A DNA stretch of 64,000 bases, taken from contig SMMW01000592.1 of NCBI GenBank assembly GCA_004794655.1, forward strand, positions 1,896,001 through 1,960,000, read 5' to 3'. This DNA is from Marisa cornuarietis. Taxonomy: Eukaryota; Mollusca; Gastropoda; Architaenioglossa; Ampullariidae. The notes beneath the pieces are model-generated. The model saw only the letters and a program-made list of their open reading frames with translations. It had not been told where the DNA came from and ran no database searches. The position numbers and the translations under genes are program-made. Shown piece by piece: positions 1-12,150 of this stretch; the stretch's first letter is position 1; the number at the start of each line of letters is the position of its first letter.

Positions 1-345
1 AAAATATAATTATAATTTAATTTAGTTTATAATTAAAAAGTTCCTAGAGGACTCAGAGTATATAGTAAGAACCTTTTTCCTAGTGCACTGTTATCTGTTT
101 GTAGTGCAGTTTGCGGTGAAAGTACAATAATAACAATAATAATAATGACTATTTGATATGCACGTACCTTTTCGTGATAGAGGAGTTTATGACATTTACA
201 ATCAACGCACATGTTTAACACACAGAAACACGTTTTGCACTGGGGCAAATAAACACAAAGGAAATTTTACCAGCCAAAGCTTTTTCATTTGCTCATTCTT
301 TGGAAATCCATGAAGGGATAATGCTGGACATATGTAAGTCTGAAC
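1..345 (-). repeat. Dispersed repeat, copy 1, with THAP-like coding scrap
   Basis: Read on the minus strand, this segment matches the plus-strand segment at about 25845-26190 over its whole length. Both contain the peptide block HGFPK-x-EQMKKLWL, then a similar Cys/His-containing stretch, a shared CATTATTATTA block and a shared CTCTAGGAACTTT block near the end. HxFPK followed by K-x-W is the signature of a THAP zinc-binding DNA-binding domain, which occurs in P-element-type transposases and in host THAP proteins. Only part of the domain is visible and the frame is broken. It continues to the left edge, so it may be longer. I read it as a decayed transposase or THAP gene copy that was amplified as a repeat. 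Confidence 0.55.
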
Positions 346-3300
346 GAGACATTAGGATGCACAACAATGCGACTTTTTAAAAATATGAGTCGACATGATC
401 AAAGAACGCTAGATGCATTAACATCCAACATCAAACCGGAAGTGATCTACCCTTGGCTTGGGGTGAAGGTCACATGCATGCATAATTCTCCAAAACCCTG
501 AGCAGCCTGCTAGAAGCACACGAGTCTATTCCGTCATTTACTGGTATATGTTCTATCTCGTAATGGACGTTCCTTGTTTGTTTCGAAATTTTTATTATTA
601 TTCACTTTATGTACATTTATGTTGCTATGAAAAAAAGATTATAGATTTACTGAAATTTGCGATTGCTTTGGCAGGCCGGATTAAATGATTTCACCACCAC
701 CACAACAGAGAAAACGAAAGCTGCGTGTGCAACCGTCAGAACTTTCACTTAGCAGACGACAGACCTGTCATAGATACTCCCACAGACTTACTTAAATCAT
801 TGAAGTCTGTGGATACTCCACTGCTCGTGCTTGGAGTGGACTGTCTATGTTTCCACAGTCTCGGAGCAGTGTAACCAGCGTTGAACTGGGAATTTTCGTG
901 TAGCGTTTACTGATGTTTGTGTGGTTCAGCAGTAAAAGACGCAAACAGTTTTGTTCAACCTTTAAAGCTTCGTATGTTTTGAGAGAACATTTCAAGTATG
1001 TGATATTTCTATTTTCAGTTTCAGGTTTTCATATAGTTGAGATTCTCTTGCTATGATTACAGCAGGCAGATTTTTGTTAACATTTTGTCGTCTGGTTTGG
1101 CATATTAGTACTGCGTTGCTTCGACTGGTGGATTAAAGTGTGAGGCAGCAGACAGGTGTAGCTTCAGGTTTAGGTTTGGGTTTTTGGGGTGGGTTTTTTT
1201 TTTTTTTTTTGCAGGTTAAGAGTCCTATCAAGCGTGTGCCAGTCTTACACCTACAGGTCAAGATTTCAAGACTTGAACACATGGCATTTATGTATTTTTA
1301 AAACCAGTGAGCGAAGTACATGCTAAATAAAATGAAAAATGCAACAGACCCATAAAAAGTAATTTTAGCACCGAGGTCATGGTTTGAGGCAGGTAACAGG
1401 AAGAATGACACGTAATGTTGGGCGAGACTTGTACTTTTGTACAGCGCACAACAATACCAAAACATACACACGCGTGCGTGCACGCACGCTCGCTCGCTTT
1501 CTCTCTTTCTCCTATACTTACATGTGGACAGGCAGAAAATAAAGAAACTTGTTCATGTTTATGCTCTACATTTTTGTGGTCTGAAGATGGTCCTGGGGAG
1601 AAACATCACAGCCAGACGTTAGCTTTCTTTCCCACCACTCTTTCCCTCTCCCTACCCTGGGTATACGTGCGCACATGTGATTGTATGTGAGTATGAGAGA
1701 GAGAGAGAGTACTTAATAATGAGATTTCTACTCTGTGGCGCAAGATTAGAAGGCGGGGAGGGGGGATATTGCTGATTCTTTGTGCTTTCCAGGAGGTGGG
1801 GGAGTTAGAACTCTCTTATACAAGGGTAAGCTAACAGAGGTAGGTGTAAAGGACTCACTTGTGCACTCATGAACATTTCAGTCTTCATGTAAATTTGTGT
1901 GAGAGAGAGAGAGAGAAGAAAAGTGCAAGCGCAAATGCCGACACTAGAGAGCGCCATATAGTTTAAGCGCCCCGCCCTTCTGCAAATCTGTCGTTTCTGG
2001 GAAATAAATCCGGAACATGCTCAGCAGGTGGGCTATTTCGATCTTCACAAAATACCCCACACAGACCTAAGACCAGAACTAGTGACGGATCTCTTTCCAG
2101 ACCGAAGGCGACAAGGAAAAGATGGGACATCGTCCAAAGCTTAGACGAGGTGACCAAGAACAAGCTTAGAGCGTCGATCCTTCTATTTTCACGCCTTCGT
2201 TTTAGAGTCACACACACACACACACACACTAACACACATTCTCTGTAAAGCCATTGATACGAAGGTTACGGGCTAAGGTCAAATCGCCAATATGTCAAGG
2301 TCGGCGACTTTCGTTCTGATGGCTGTCAATTTCATTAAGTGACGAACAGAATGTGGATTGTCGTTCAGTTTTGATGAGGCCCTTCAATACATTTTGTTCG
2401 GTCCGATCCAGTTTTGTAGAGCGAAAAAAAGGGGGTCTGAAACTATTTTTACACACGCAAACATTTTCTCTTCAACCCTTCAATAGAGTCATTCCCTCTT
2501 TCCCACCCCTACCCCACTCTCCACCCCCCCCACACACACACGTCCCTTTTACCCGTCACACTTATCTAAATAAACACAGCATATGTCTGGCCGCTACAAC
2601 TGATTTCCCACAGCTGCGGGGAACGCATTTGTTTCTGGGAGGGGAAGAAACTCGGAAAAAGAAGTGTCAGACTTTCTTAACCCCTACCGCGACTTCGATA
2701 AAATCCAGACAAGCATCCAATGCTTGATCCTGGCAGACATCACATGGAGTCATTTATAATGGTGAGGAGGCTGGCGGTGTGAGGTGCAAGGGAAGGGGGG
2801 GATAATGGGGAAAAAACTCACCGCTCACACAACCAGATGAATCCGCGTACAAAAGGCCGTGCAAGCTTACATTCATGGATACAAGACCCTAACATACGCT
2901 AATAAAAACATAAACACAGCATACACTAAACTCCCATATCAAATAGTAACAATTAAACAAAAAGATACATGCAAACTGTCGTAAGATTTAATTATTTATT
3001 ATTATTATTTTCATATTATTGTAAGTATTTATTTTTTATTCTTTTACTTATACTAAAGAGGGATGTAGGATACCATTTAAAAAGAAGTTTAAAATTAATC
3101 CCTTATCAAGTTCTTGTAGATTCTCTCTTTCTTTACCCGATTCTTCACCGTAGTCATTAATTATTATCATATTTATGTCAGTTTTATAGCTTATATCTTT
3201 CATGTGTTGGAATGTTTTCTTGTCAGCGCCCATTGATCGAATTTGTTTATATGAAGTGCGCATTTGTAGTAAAGGAAGATAAACAGAGGAAGAGTTTTTA

Positions 3301-4119
3301 ATATTTCATAGAGTAATCTTTCATAATAAATGACTTTTAACATTTTGTAATTCAAGTAAATTTCTTTTTTCTTTTGAATGTATTGATCCTGTAAGCACGC
3401 ATCTACCTTTCTTTTGAAACATTCATAAATTTGTCTGATTAGCCCAAAATCAACCAAGACGGAGACTTTATAACATGCTCGCACACATACACAGAGAAAC
3501 ACTCACCCACCCACTCAGACACACTGAGAGAGCACACAAAGCCCTCTACAGTCCTTAGCAATCAAGCAACCTATTAATCTCACGCAATGTTTGTTTCCAG
3601 GGACCATAAACGTTTGACAGCTGTAAGCCCTGGACCACATTCATCGTCGTCGTCGTCGTCATTGATATCCTTTACATCGTCCGGATCTTCTGGAACCCGT
3701 TCAGCGTTTATTTCGCTCACTCAAACATTGTGAACCAGACAACGCGGGGAGAATCTCTCTGGTTCATTGGTAGTGTGAGTGTGAACCATCAGCAGGTTAT
3801 CAGCAACCCATCCTCTGTCTACAGCAGGTAATCTGGTACGGAGTATATTGCCTTCGACAGGAACAACGTTTGCTAAGAAAGTATTGCGAAAATTTACTTA
3901 AGGGAGGGAGAGAGAGAGGAAAAATAAGCAGCTGGGAAAACCATTAACTCCTGTGTATTGCTTTAACGCTAAGCTGTTCTCTCCAGCCTTTTATGCATGA
4001 AAACCAAGGCTGAGTCGATGAAAATATTTCGTGTGCCAGGGGATTAAACAAACTAGTGCAAAACGACAGGATTAGCCTTGGATTCAATCCTCCCAGGACA
4101 AGGCAGGTTCATGTAAAAC
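346..4119. other. Intergenic, no gene recognised
   Basis: AT-rich sequence with short GA runs (about 1697-1708, 1903-1915), a CA run (2210-2228), a T run (1193-1211) and a short GTC run (3642-3661). Small ORFs here have no recognisable domain and no convincing splice sites. I see nothing that I would call a gene. Confidence 0.5.
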
Positions 4120-4215
4120 GTGAGCACCGTCCATCGCTGTTTTTCGCGAGCAGTCTCGGATCGTGATCGTCGACAGAGGGCGCCACCGCACAAGAGGTCG
4201 CTGCAGCAGCTAGCG

Positions 4216-4419
4216 ATGGCGTTCCTGAAGTTCTGGGGCAAAAAAGGCAAAGGCAGGGATGACGCGGACCTCAAGAAGGAGGAGGCCCTCGCGGACCCTG
4301 AGGCAGAGAAGCGGCGTCTCCGCCACTCGCTGTCCATCTCCAGGTCAGGACGCTTCAAACAGAAGAAGCGAGAACGAGGCGGGATTTTGGACAAGCCTGA
4401 CCTGTACGGGGGAGAGCAG
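4216..4419 (+). CDS. PRR15/PRR15L-family protein, exon 1
   Basis: This exon encodes the first 68 residues of a protein of about 125 aa. It starts MAFLKFWGKKGKG and contains the family signature SISRSGRFKQKKR followed by GGILDKPDLYGG. This matches the conserved block of vertebrate PRR15 and PRR15L (S-x-SGRFKEK-[RK]-K-x-RATL followed by a short acidic/aromatic segment). The start ATG at 4216 was chosen because the family begins with a short aromatic/Lys-rich segment. An in-frame upstream ATG at 4120 would add 32 Arg-rich residues. The exon ends in GAGCAG|GTAAAT, phase 0, and joins in frame to 8257. PRR15 proteins are small, mostly disordered proteins linked to cell-cycle exit and differentiation; the molecular role is poorly known. 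Family assignment is fairly sure; which vertebrate paralogue is closer is not. Confidence 0.72.
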
Positions 4420-5269
4420 GTAAATATCTTTCAGCCCCGACCTTAACATCTCTTAACGTACAGCTGACTCGGGTCACGTGATAGGTCTGTCTCAGAGACC
4501 GCCCAGATGCACGTTTTATTGTTTGTGCATGTGAGCCCACTGTTGATCAAATTCTAGCTGGGAATATGCACATTTTCTTTCCAACTCACTTATTTTCTGC
4601 ACATTTCTGTCTAAAACAGCGTGTAGTCGACTCTAAAATTCCAAATATATTAGGGAGTTTCACTAGCTCCCATACGGAGGGTGCCTGCGGCCTCTCGCAA
4701 GTACTGGACCTATTTGGAACATCTAAGTAGAAAGAGAGGAGAGACAAAGAGAGATAGAGAGAGTGTGTCATCCATTAACATATCAATGCTTGCAAATGTG
4801 AATTGATAGGTTAAGGTTATTCCATTTTCGACCCTCTCTGGTTCTGCAGCATGGAACAAATGGTTAGGCTACGTACTTACATGATGTAGGGGAAATCTGT
4901 TATCGTATTTTTTTTCATTTTTTTCTTTTTCTTCTTTTTTATTTGCGTTGTTTCTCTTTTTCTTGTCCTTTTCTTTCTTTAAGTTTTGTTGTTTTTTTTT
5001 CTTCTTTTTTCTTTCTTCTTGTTCTTTCCTATTCTTCAGTCTCTACACCTCTGTCTCTATTGCTATATACCAATCCTAGCAGAAAATACTCTCCAATTTA
5101 ATTTTTCTTTTTTTAAATTAATTTATGTATTTATTTTAATCAGTACATTTATTTGATTGCTCGAATTAAAGATCGTTCCTAACTTTTTGGTTGTTTGAGA
5201 CAGAATTGTTAAAAGTCGCACTCTTCTCGAAGCCAGCTTTTCTGTAGGATCGGTCTCCTCTTCCTCGCT

Positions 5270-5400
5270 GTCTTACCTTCCCTAGCCCTTTGTGGAGTCA
5301 GGTACCCATTCTTGTTAACTGGGTCGACTGGTGAAACTTCCCTGTCTCAAACGGGTAAAGAACCGGTGCGTCTTCAGGTTTGGATGCTAGTGTTCTAACC
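5270..5400 (-). repeat. Possible tRNA-derived SINE remnant
   Basis: On the minus strand the segment reads GGTTAGAACACTAGC, then a GGTTC-like box, then GGGTACCTGACTC. That order recalls the A box, B box and body of a tRNA-derived SINE. No second copy of this sequence was seen in the window, so this is only suggestive. Confidence 0.3.
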
Positions 5401-5894
5401 ATTCTGTCCACTTTTCCGATTCACATCCATGATATTGATGTATACACGACTTTAAAGTTGTTTGCACATAATGAAGGAACAATGCATTACTTTGGTGGCA
5501 CGCGATACCACGTGTCTTACCTGTCAGGTATAGTTTTAATCGATGCAGAAAATCTCAAATATCCCGATTACCAGGTTGATTGAAGGCAGTTCATCAGAGG
5601 AACCCTGTTCCATGGGATCGTACCCGATACTTCCACTCAAGCACCTCAGATGTTGTCGAGTGTACCATCTGAGGAACACATTTCAAAATTAATAATTACT
5701 TGAAGTTGTCGCTGAATGCAAAAGTGTTTGCCTTTAACATTTTATATCGTGTTTGCTTTCTCTCTTAAATGTTCTCGCTCATTAATATTTCCGCCTGGAT
5801 CTTTGTGTAGCAAGGTATATACTCTTATAGAAAGACAAAGGCCTTGTCATTGCATGATCATTTAAAAGCATGAGATCCTATAGAAACTGGGTGT

Positions 5895-6205
5895 TCTTTC
5901 ATTTTCTTTTTTTTCTTTTCTTTTGTCTTCTCCTTTTCTTTATTATTTTTTCTGGGTTTTTTCTTTTCTCTTCTTCGTATTCCTTCTTTTTTATTTATTT
6001 CTTCTTTTTCTTCTCCTTCTTCTCTTGTCGCCTTCTCGTTCTTCTCCTTTTCTTTCTTCATCTCCAACTTTTTCTCCCTCTTCTGTCTTTTCCTTTTTCA
6101 CTTCCTTCTTCTTCTTTTTTGTCTTTTCTTCTCCTTTTCCTTCTTCTGTTCCTTCTGCTCCTTTTTCTTCTCCTGCTTCTTTTCTCCCTTGTTCTACATT
6201 CATCT
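5895..6205 (+). repeat. Long polypyrimidine tract
   Basis: About 310 bases that are almost entirely C and T on the plus strand, mostly TTC/CTT/TCC mixtures rather than a strict tandem repeat. It explains the phenylalanine/serine-rich plus-strand ORFs and the Lys/Glu-rich minus-strand ORFs here, which are artefacts. Such homopurine/homopyrimidine tracts can form triplex DNA. It lies inside the PRR15-like intron and is followed by short ATC/GTC runs to about 6245. Confidence 0.8.
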
Positions 6206-8256
6206 TCTAATCATCATCATCGTCGTCATTATTAAAATCATCATCATTACAGCGTTGTTAATAATACCGTGAAATTCCCATTAAAGGAGAAATCTGTTCA
6301 ACTCTTTCTTCACCCTTAAAAAGCTGTGTACTCCATACCGGTCCTTTTGACTGCGGTGAGTTAGTATAGGAAAAAGCGCAAAAATTCTAGAAAATTCTTT
6401 CAGACATCCCGCCATATCAAGTGTCCTCCCCCACCCCTACAAACCATGGCTCACGGTCTGCTTACCTCGCTTCCAAGGCATTTCCATTCCTCGATAACAA
6501 GGCCATTCTTTAAGCCAGATTGTTGTCTCTACTTTGTTTTCAACAAACAACAACACCTGACCGGAAAATGTAAGTCTGCGAGACTAGCATCCAAATAGCC
6601 AGCTTCCCTGCCAAGTCCGCATTCGTAACATTAATCTCAGGCAACATGCCTTCGGAGATCGCTGAAGTCACTCGTGCTCAAGCTCAGCGTCGAATACAGA
6701 ATTTGATGCCCAAGGGAACTACAGTGGCAGGAGCATAAAAGAGTAGCCTCATGCAGAATTTGTGTTAGTTTAACTCCTTGGGAGAGCCGGAAGGTAAAGT
6801 TGAGCATGGGCGCCTTCTTGTTTCTCGCTTCTCGAACCACCCACGTTACTGCACTCACTCAGCGCTCGGATGGTCCAGAGAAGAATATTCCTGCAAACAA
6901 AAATTATTGCATTTAAAACAAGTCAGATTCACGATTTACAACTGAATTGCAGCCAAGGAAGAAGCTGTAGTCTAGTTTGCTTAGAAGAATTGCACATCTT
7001 TTCTGCTGAACAGTCTTATAGCAATCAGTAAAGGCCATTCTTAACCTGGCAAAGTGCCAAAGCATCAGTACTCTGAAGTCCCATTTTGTTGGCAAATGTG
7101 TTGGCTAAAAAGTCTAAAATTAGCTCAGCATGCTGACCAACGTTCCGATGTCCCGAACGTTCGACCCCAAACCACTGGTTTCACGTGACCATTACACACA
7201 ACTTTGCCAAACTTGGTATTCGTCAACATTTTCAAGCGGACACATTGTCGAATATTAAATGATGTTTGTCATAGCCTATATAGGATCTTTCTGCGTTGTT
7301 GTTTGTGTTGTTGTTGTTGCTCCTGCTGTTAAGGTATGTGTCCTAACCACACACAGTGTTAAATACGTGTCTGTGTTCTGTAGTTCTCATTCCATGATAT
7401 GTCAGGTTCAGTGATTGTAGAGAACGTCCGTTCCGATTCAGGCGGCCAGAAAATTACAAACACAGAAACACACAAACACCTACAGACTGACGTACCTAAC
7501 CCGACTGTCGAAGTTGACTCGCACAGGCTGGGGCTTACGGTCTAACGTTCACGACGTCCACAATAATACGTTTTCAAACTGACGCCCTTCAACCGCTGAT
7601 GTAGGAGGGACAAGAATTTTTTAATTGCATCGCTGTGCGCTGACTTATCTCTTTTCAAGGCGGATACAATGAAATAACTCCAGCCAGGAGCGACTTTCCA
7701 AGTTGTCAGATAAAATATTTTACTGTAGTCTTTCTGTGCGAGCGAGTAAACCCGATGCATTCGAAGTGAACTTTTCGGTCAGACACATTCAGACTAGCAG
7801 CTCATACTGTCAAATGGTCCTGAAGTTGTTTAAAGACCAACCTGGCTCACGTTTGCAGTAAGACATTGACGTCTGAGCTCTGATCACATGGATATTTTTG
7901 TGCACACGATATAGGCCGTTAAACATTAACATGAATAGAAAGAGCCTACCTCCGTGACCCATCGCTGGATCAGCGATACGTAGGCTACAGCCAATGGAAA
8001 AGGCGAGAGCCCTAATTATTTGAACTTGAGTTCCAACAGTGGTGTCGGGGATTTAATCTCATCAAATGCACAGCCGAGATGCCAAATCTTGAAGGCTTGT
8101 TTTTCAGCTTAGGGGACTTGGTATTGCGTGCAACCTGTCTATATCCACTGTAAGTTTAACTGTACTTGAGCCGTCCAGTGGAGCAATTTTCTCGCTGGTA
8201 CGGAGTGATGGAGATAAGTGCGTTTCAGAAAATTGTGTAATTTTGTTTATTTGCAG

Positions 8257-8430
8257 GAAGACAAAGAACAGTCGGGGTACAGCGAGACCAGCTCCTCCAC
8301 GTCCACCAGCTCGGCCATGTCCAGCAGCTCCAAGATAACGTCCACTAGTTCAAGGTCGCCCAAGACGTACCATCACGAGGCTCATGGCCGACAGGAAGCG
8401 CGTCACGCGGGCTCTTCCATGGTCACGTGA
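8257..8430 (+). CDS. PRR15/PRR15L-family protein, exon 2 (terminal)
   Basis: The exon follows the acceptor TTTATTTGCAG and reads in frame with exon 1 (phase 0). It gives 57 residues rich in Ser and Thr (runs such as SSSTSTSSAMSSSSK), then HHEAHGRQEARHAG and a stop at 8428-8430. The complete protein is about 125 aa, close to the length of mammalian PRR15. The low-complexity tail is not conserved in the family, so support comes from the splice sites, the open frame and the fit in length. No clear AATAAA lies just downstream, so the 3' end is unknown. Confidence 0.65.
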   Translation, partial: EDKEQSGYSETSSSTSTSSAMSSSSKITSTSSRSPKTYHHEAHGRQEARHAGSSMVT

Positions 8431-8655
8431 CGACCCTGCTATTTTCAGCACCTGACGGACAGAAAGAAAAACACTGTAACTGAGGGAGTGAGGGTGCAAA
8501 TGGATGATGATAGGACAAACAGTTCGCCGTCTATCCAAAGACGCTTCTGAGTATTGTTAAACTGGTTTCACTCTGGCGCCTACGAGAACCTGATGTAAAT
8601 ATTTTTATGCTAACAATCCGGTGGTGATCAAGGAATAGCAGTGTCCACATTTTGT

Positions 8656-8692
<37 letters not shown>
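8656..8692. repeat. (CA)n microsatellite
   Basis: About 18 uninterrupted CA units, roughly 230 bases downstream of the PRR15-like stop codon and so possibly inside its 3' UTR. Confidence 0.95.
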
Positions 8693-8696
<4 letters not shown>

Positions 8697-10912
8697 CGAG
8701 ACTGGGCTATAAGTCAGTCATTAGATATCCTAGATGGTGCAGTTTGCATATGCGGTTCGTTACGTTTGCGGTATATGGGCAACGAAAGCGGTTGTAAATA
8801 TTTCTACGGAGCAGATTGTAAGATTTTTGAGAATATATCTAAATTATGAACTTTGATGCGCTAACACATGTAAATAGGATAAGAAAATTATTTTAGTAAA
8901 TTCGTGTGTCTGCTGTTCAGCGCCTAAACAGATGCAATCAGTGTTACTTGATTTGGTTAACGTTTTAGCAAATGTTTCTTTCAACCATTGTCATTTATTT
9001 CCCACAAAACCTGTTTCTTACACCTTGATTGTTTCCTCCACCTCCGCCATCCCACCTCACCAACACCCTCTCCTTTCTTTCAAGTGCGAATTAGTTTCTG
9101 TGGTACCATCAAAAAAGAGGAAATGATTAGTTTTGAACATGCCGGACATCGAAGGAGAGCAAATTTTGTCTGTATTAATTTATTATTATTTTTCTTGCGA
9201 AGGTCTTCGTGTCCTTTCTTAGCCATCATTATATTGATTTCTTCCCGCCCTTCAGGACGGCGATGTGATGGCAGTGTCTCAGAAAGCACATTAGAAGCTG
9301 TTCGTATGACTGCTCACCAGAAAATAATATTCGATCAATGCACCTCTGCACATTGCTGAAGATTCAAGATAAGGTTGTTGGCCATATATTTCTCGGAATC
9401 CTGGAAAAACATCTAAATAATGGACATAAAATGAGTAATGAAGAAGACTAATTACGGAAATCACCTCCATACACGTTGTTATAAACTGGCAAATTCATTC
9501 TCATATGATTATCCTACAGGTGGGCTGTCTAGCGATCTACCTGTAGTAAAAGACTGGTGACTGATTAGTGGAGCGTGTTTGAACGAGAGTGTATCACTAA
9601 TAAGATGACAGAAAATCGGATTGAGAAGTATGCAATAGACATGAGACTGAATTTTCTTTAAAACGTGCCATTGTCAAATTTTTGACTTATGACAAAGCTG
9701 AAATTGAAGATGATTGCTCAGGAAGTGTGTTCCGAGGACCAGCCACAAAAGAAGTTTCATGAACTGCGATAAACATCATCCAGTCATGGGTTTGGTCGAG
9801 ATAGGAGAAAATGAGAGGACTTATTTCTGTATGAAGATCTCGACCCATTGGTATGCCTTCCTCGCTCATCCTAGCAAGAGTCAGCGAGCCTGGCGTGAAT
9901 GTGGTTTAGCAGCAGCAGTGATGGGAGCAGCGACAAAAATGATTAAAACTCTTTTATCATTAAGAGGTCAGATGCTGTTCCAGTGTCTTGTGGCATGCCG
10001 CTTTGGCAAATTTGGCTCCCTTTTTTAAAATTAATTTAAGCATTTTTTCTACTTGGCCATTGAACGTTTTTTGTGATAAATGATGGACATTTGTGAATAG
10101 TCAGAGCTTGGGTATTGTTTTTTTTTAAGACCACAGTTAGCCAGATTAATGCATTGTTTTCCAATTTGCCATTTCTTGTTTGATAGGTCGCGGCCTACGC
10201 ATGAACATTTTTAACAGTAATGATGGCTGCATCACCAGGGAAAATTATCTGTCGACAGCTGGGGAAACAGCCCAGCATGCGTTCATCATTTTCCAGACAT
10301 GGCAGCCTGTTTTGATCTAGCACCTTCTGCTGCTCACAGCTACCATTGTCCACCAATCCAGAATTTTTCTTGTCCTGAAGCGGCAGACCAGATCCCAGTA
10401 ACACACCTTTGCGTCATTAATTAACCCACTACAGGGATCGAGATTTGGGGAGCTCTTTCTTTTCCTCTTCATTTAAAACTTAGTCAGAGGCCAACTGAGA
10501 CTAAACTGAACAAAAGACTAAATCTTTCACTGTCCACCTGGTTTGAAAGGATTTATCTTTCGTTATTTTGTTGAGGGGACTGCGTTATAATGAGGCTGTT
10601 GAGGGGGTAATGAGACCGCGACAACTCACGGAGTGAGGATTACATCCCTTGCATTTTGGGTCACTTGTTTATTTCTGTATGTAAAGCATTACTTTAGTCT
10701 TTGTGTGGATTTGCGCCATTTTAGTGTTCTGCTCATGTTACTGCGATAGATGATCTCTTCTGGCGTTTGTATTATTACCACAGCGACAACTTTCTACTGT
10801 GCTGTTACTAGACTCTCACAAAACGCATTAAACTGATTTAAAGGATTTACGTTTTTGAAGAGTTCCGTGGGAAAGAGACGGAGAAGACACAACATCTACA
10901 AACGCAAAAGTA

Positions 10913-10918
10913 CGCGCG

Positions 10919-10968
<50 letters not shown>
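10913..10968. repeat. Compound (CG)n(CA)n microsatellite
   Basis: A run of CG units passes directly into about 21 CA units. Alternating purine-pyrimidine tracts of this kind, especially with CG, favour left-handed Z-DNA. Confidence 0.95.
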
Positions 10969-10970
<2 letters not shown>

Positions 10971-11739
10971 AAGAAAGAAAGAGGTGTGTGAAATTTTTTT
11001 CAGACATAACGAGCAATCTCGGGTGGGTAGATACCCTGTATTAATGTGCTAAACACTTATACCTTGACTAGCAGGAAGTTCAGCGCGACATTCCCAGTGT
11101 CCTTTAATGGTGTTCAAGGACTTTTTCTCGACTGTTGTCATTAAAATCACATTCTATTGTTAGGGATTAGGTGTTCAGTGTTGTATAGCTCTGAGAGTAC
11201 CTCAAGTGCCGGTTTTACACCGTACGTTTATCAGGTCTTTGTTTTCATCAAAAGCTCAATTTTCGTCAGTGTCGACAAGATGGCGGGGAGGGGGTTTCTT
11301 GGAGTAAATAAAAGTGGGTGAGGATAGGGGCAGATCGCTGTAAGTTGCTGAGCAAGTTTTGGCATTTGGAGGATTAAAATAAAAAGAGGTATGGTACCTG
11401 CCAAACGAACATTCGTAGAAGCTGGACCGACGGGCGCTTGGGACATACAATACCTGCCGAAGACAACAGGTGTGTTCCAATTTATTTGCCCCTGCTCCTC
11501 GCCCCCCAACTCGTCCCTAGAAAAACCGGTTTGACGGTAGTTGATAAATGTTTTGTCAAGAGAATGCCTTCGATGAGCGAGAGCTGTATTCAGAACGGTG
11601 TGTTTCTCCTCCTCCAACCCAACTCCCCGCCCCCCCACCCCCCGGCTCTGCCCTTACCCCACCATCTGCCAAACTGCCACCAGCGGGCTAACGCAGATCA
11701 ATGCACGGAGGCATGAAGGTTACAAACAACGAGCACGCG

Positions 11740-12150
11740 GGTACACAAACGCGCCACATACAAACACGCACACACAATTACAAGCACGCCGCATACACAC
11801 ATTTACACATACACAAACACGTCACGTGCATAGGCAAACACGTACACACACACGGACAAGCACACCACATGCCCATATATATAGCCACGCACATTCGTAT
11901 ATACGAACACACCACCTGCACATGCAAATGCGCCACACACATACAACTGATGATACAAGCACACAAGACACACAGATACAAACACGACACCTATACAAAC
12001 ACACTCCATAGGTAAACATGTCCACACATAAACATAAGACGCGCCGCTTATAAGCTCCTATACAACTGTGCACACACACGCACACTCGCATGCGCGCACA
12101 CACACTTCCAAACCAGGACTCACAAACACACACACACATCCTTGTAATCA
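11740..12150. repeat. CA-rich low-complexity region
   Basis: About 400 bases dominated by ACACAC, CACATAC and CACGCAC words with interruptions. It generates overlapping Cys/Val-rich or Thr/His-rich ORFs on both strands, which should be ignored. It looks like an old, degenerate dinucleotide array. Confidence 0.85.

Larger units (their letters stand above)
4420..8256 (+). other. Intron of the PRR15-like gene
   Basis: A 3.8-kb intron bounded by GTAAAT and TTTATTTGCAG. It holds T-rich tracts (4905-5040), a possible SINE scrap (5270-5400), a 310-base pyrimidine-rich tract (5895-6205) and otherwise unremarkable AT-rich sequence. I found no additional exon with good splice sites. Confidence 0.6.

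Noticed and set aside
5858..6235. Phe/Ser-rich plus-strand and Lys/Glu-rich minus-strand ORFs
   Set aside because: They are translations of the polypyrimidine tract.
9687..10404. Moderate ORFs on both strands (9714-10028 plus, 10195-10404 minus)
   Set aside because: Open but without domains, splice context or similarity to anything I recognise; too short to accept on openness alone.
11598..12139. Overlapping Thr/His-rich and Cys/Val-rich ORFs
   Set aside because: They are produced by the CA-rich low-complexity region; all frames are open because the sequence lacks T-rich stop codons.
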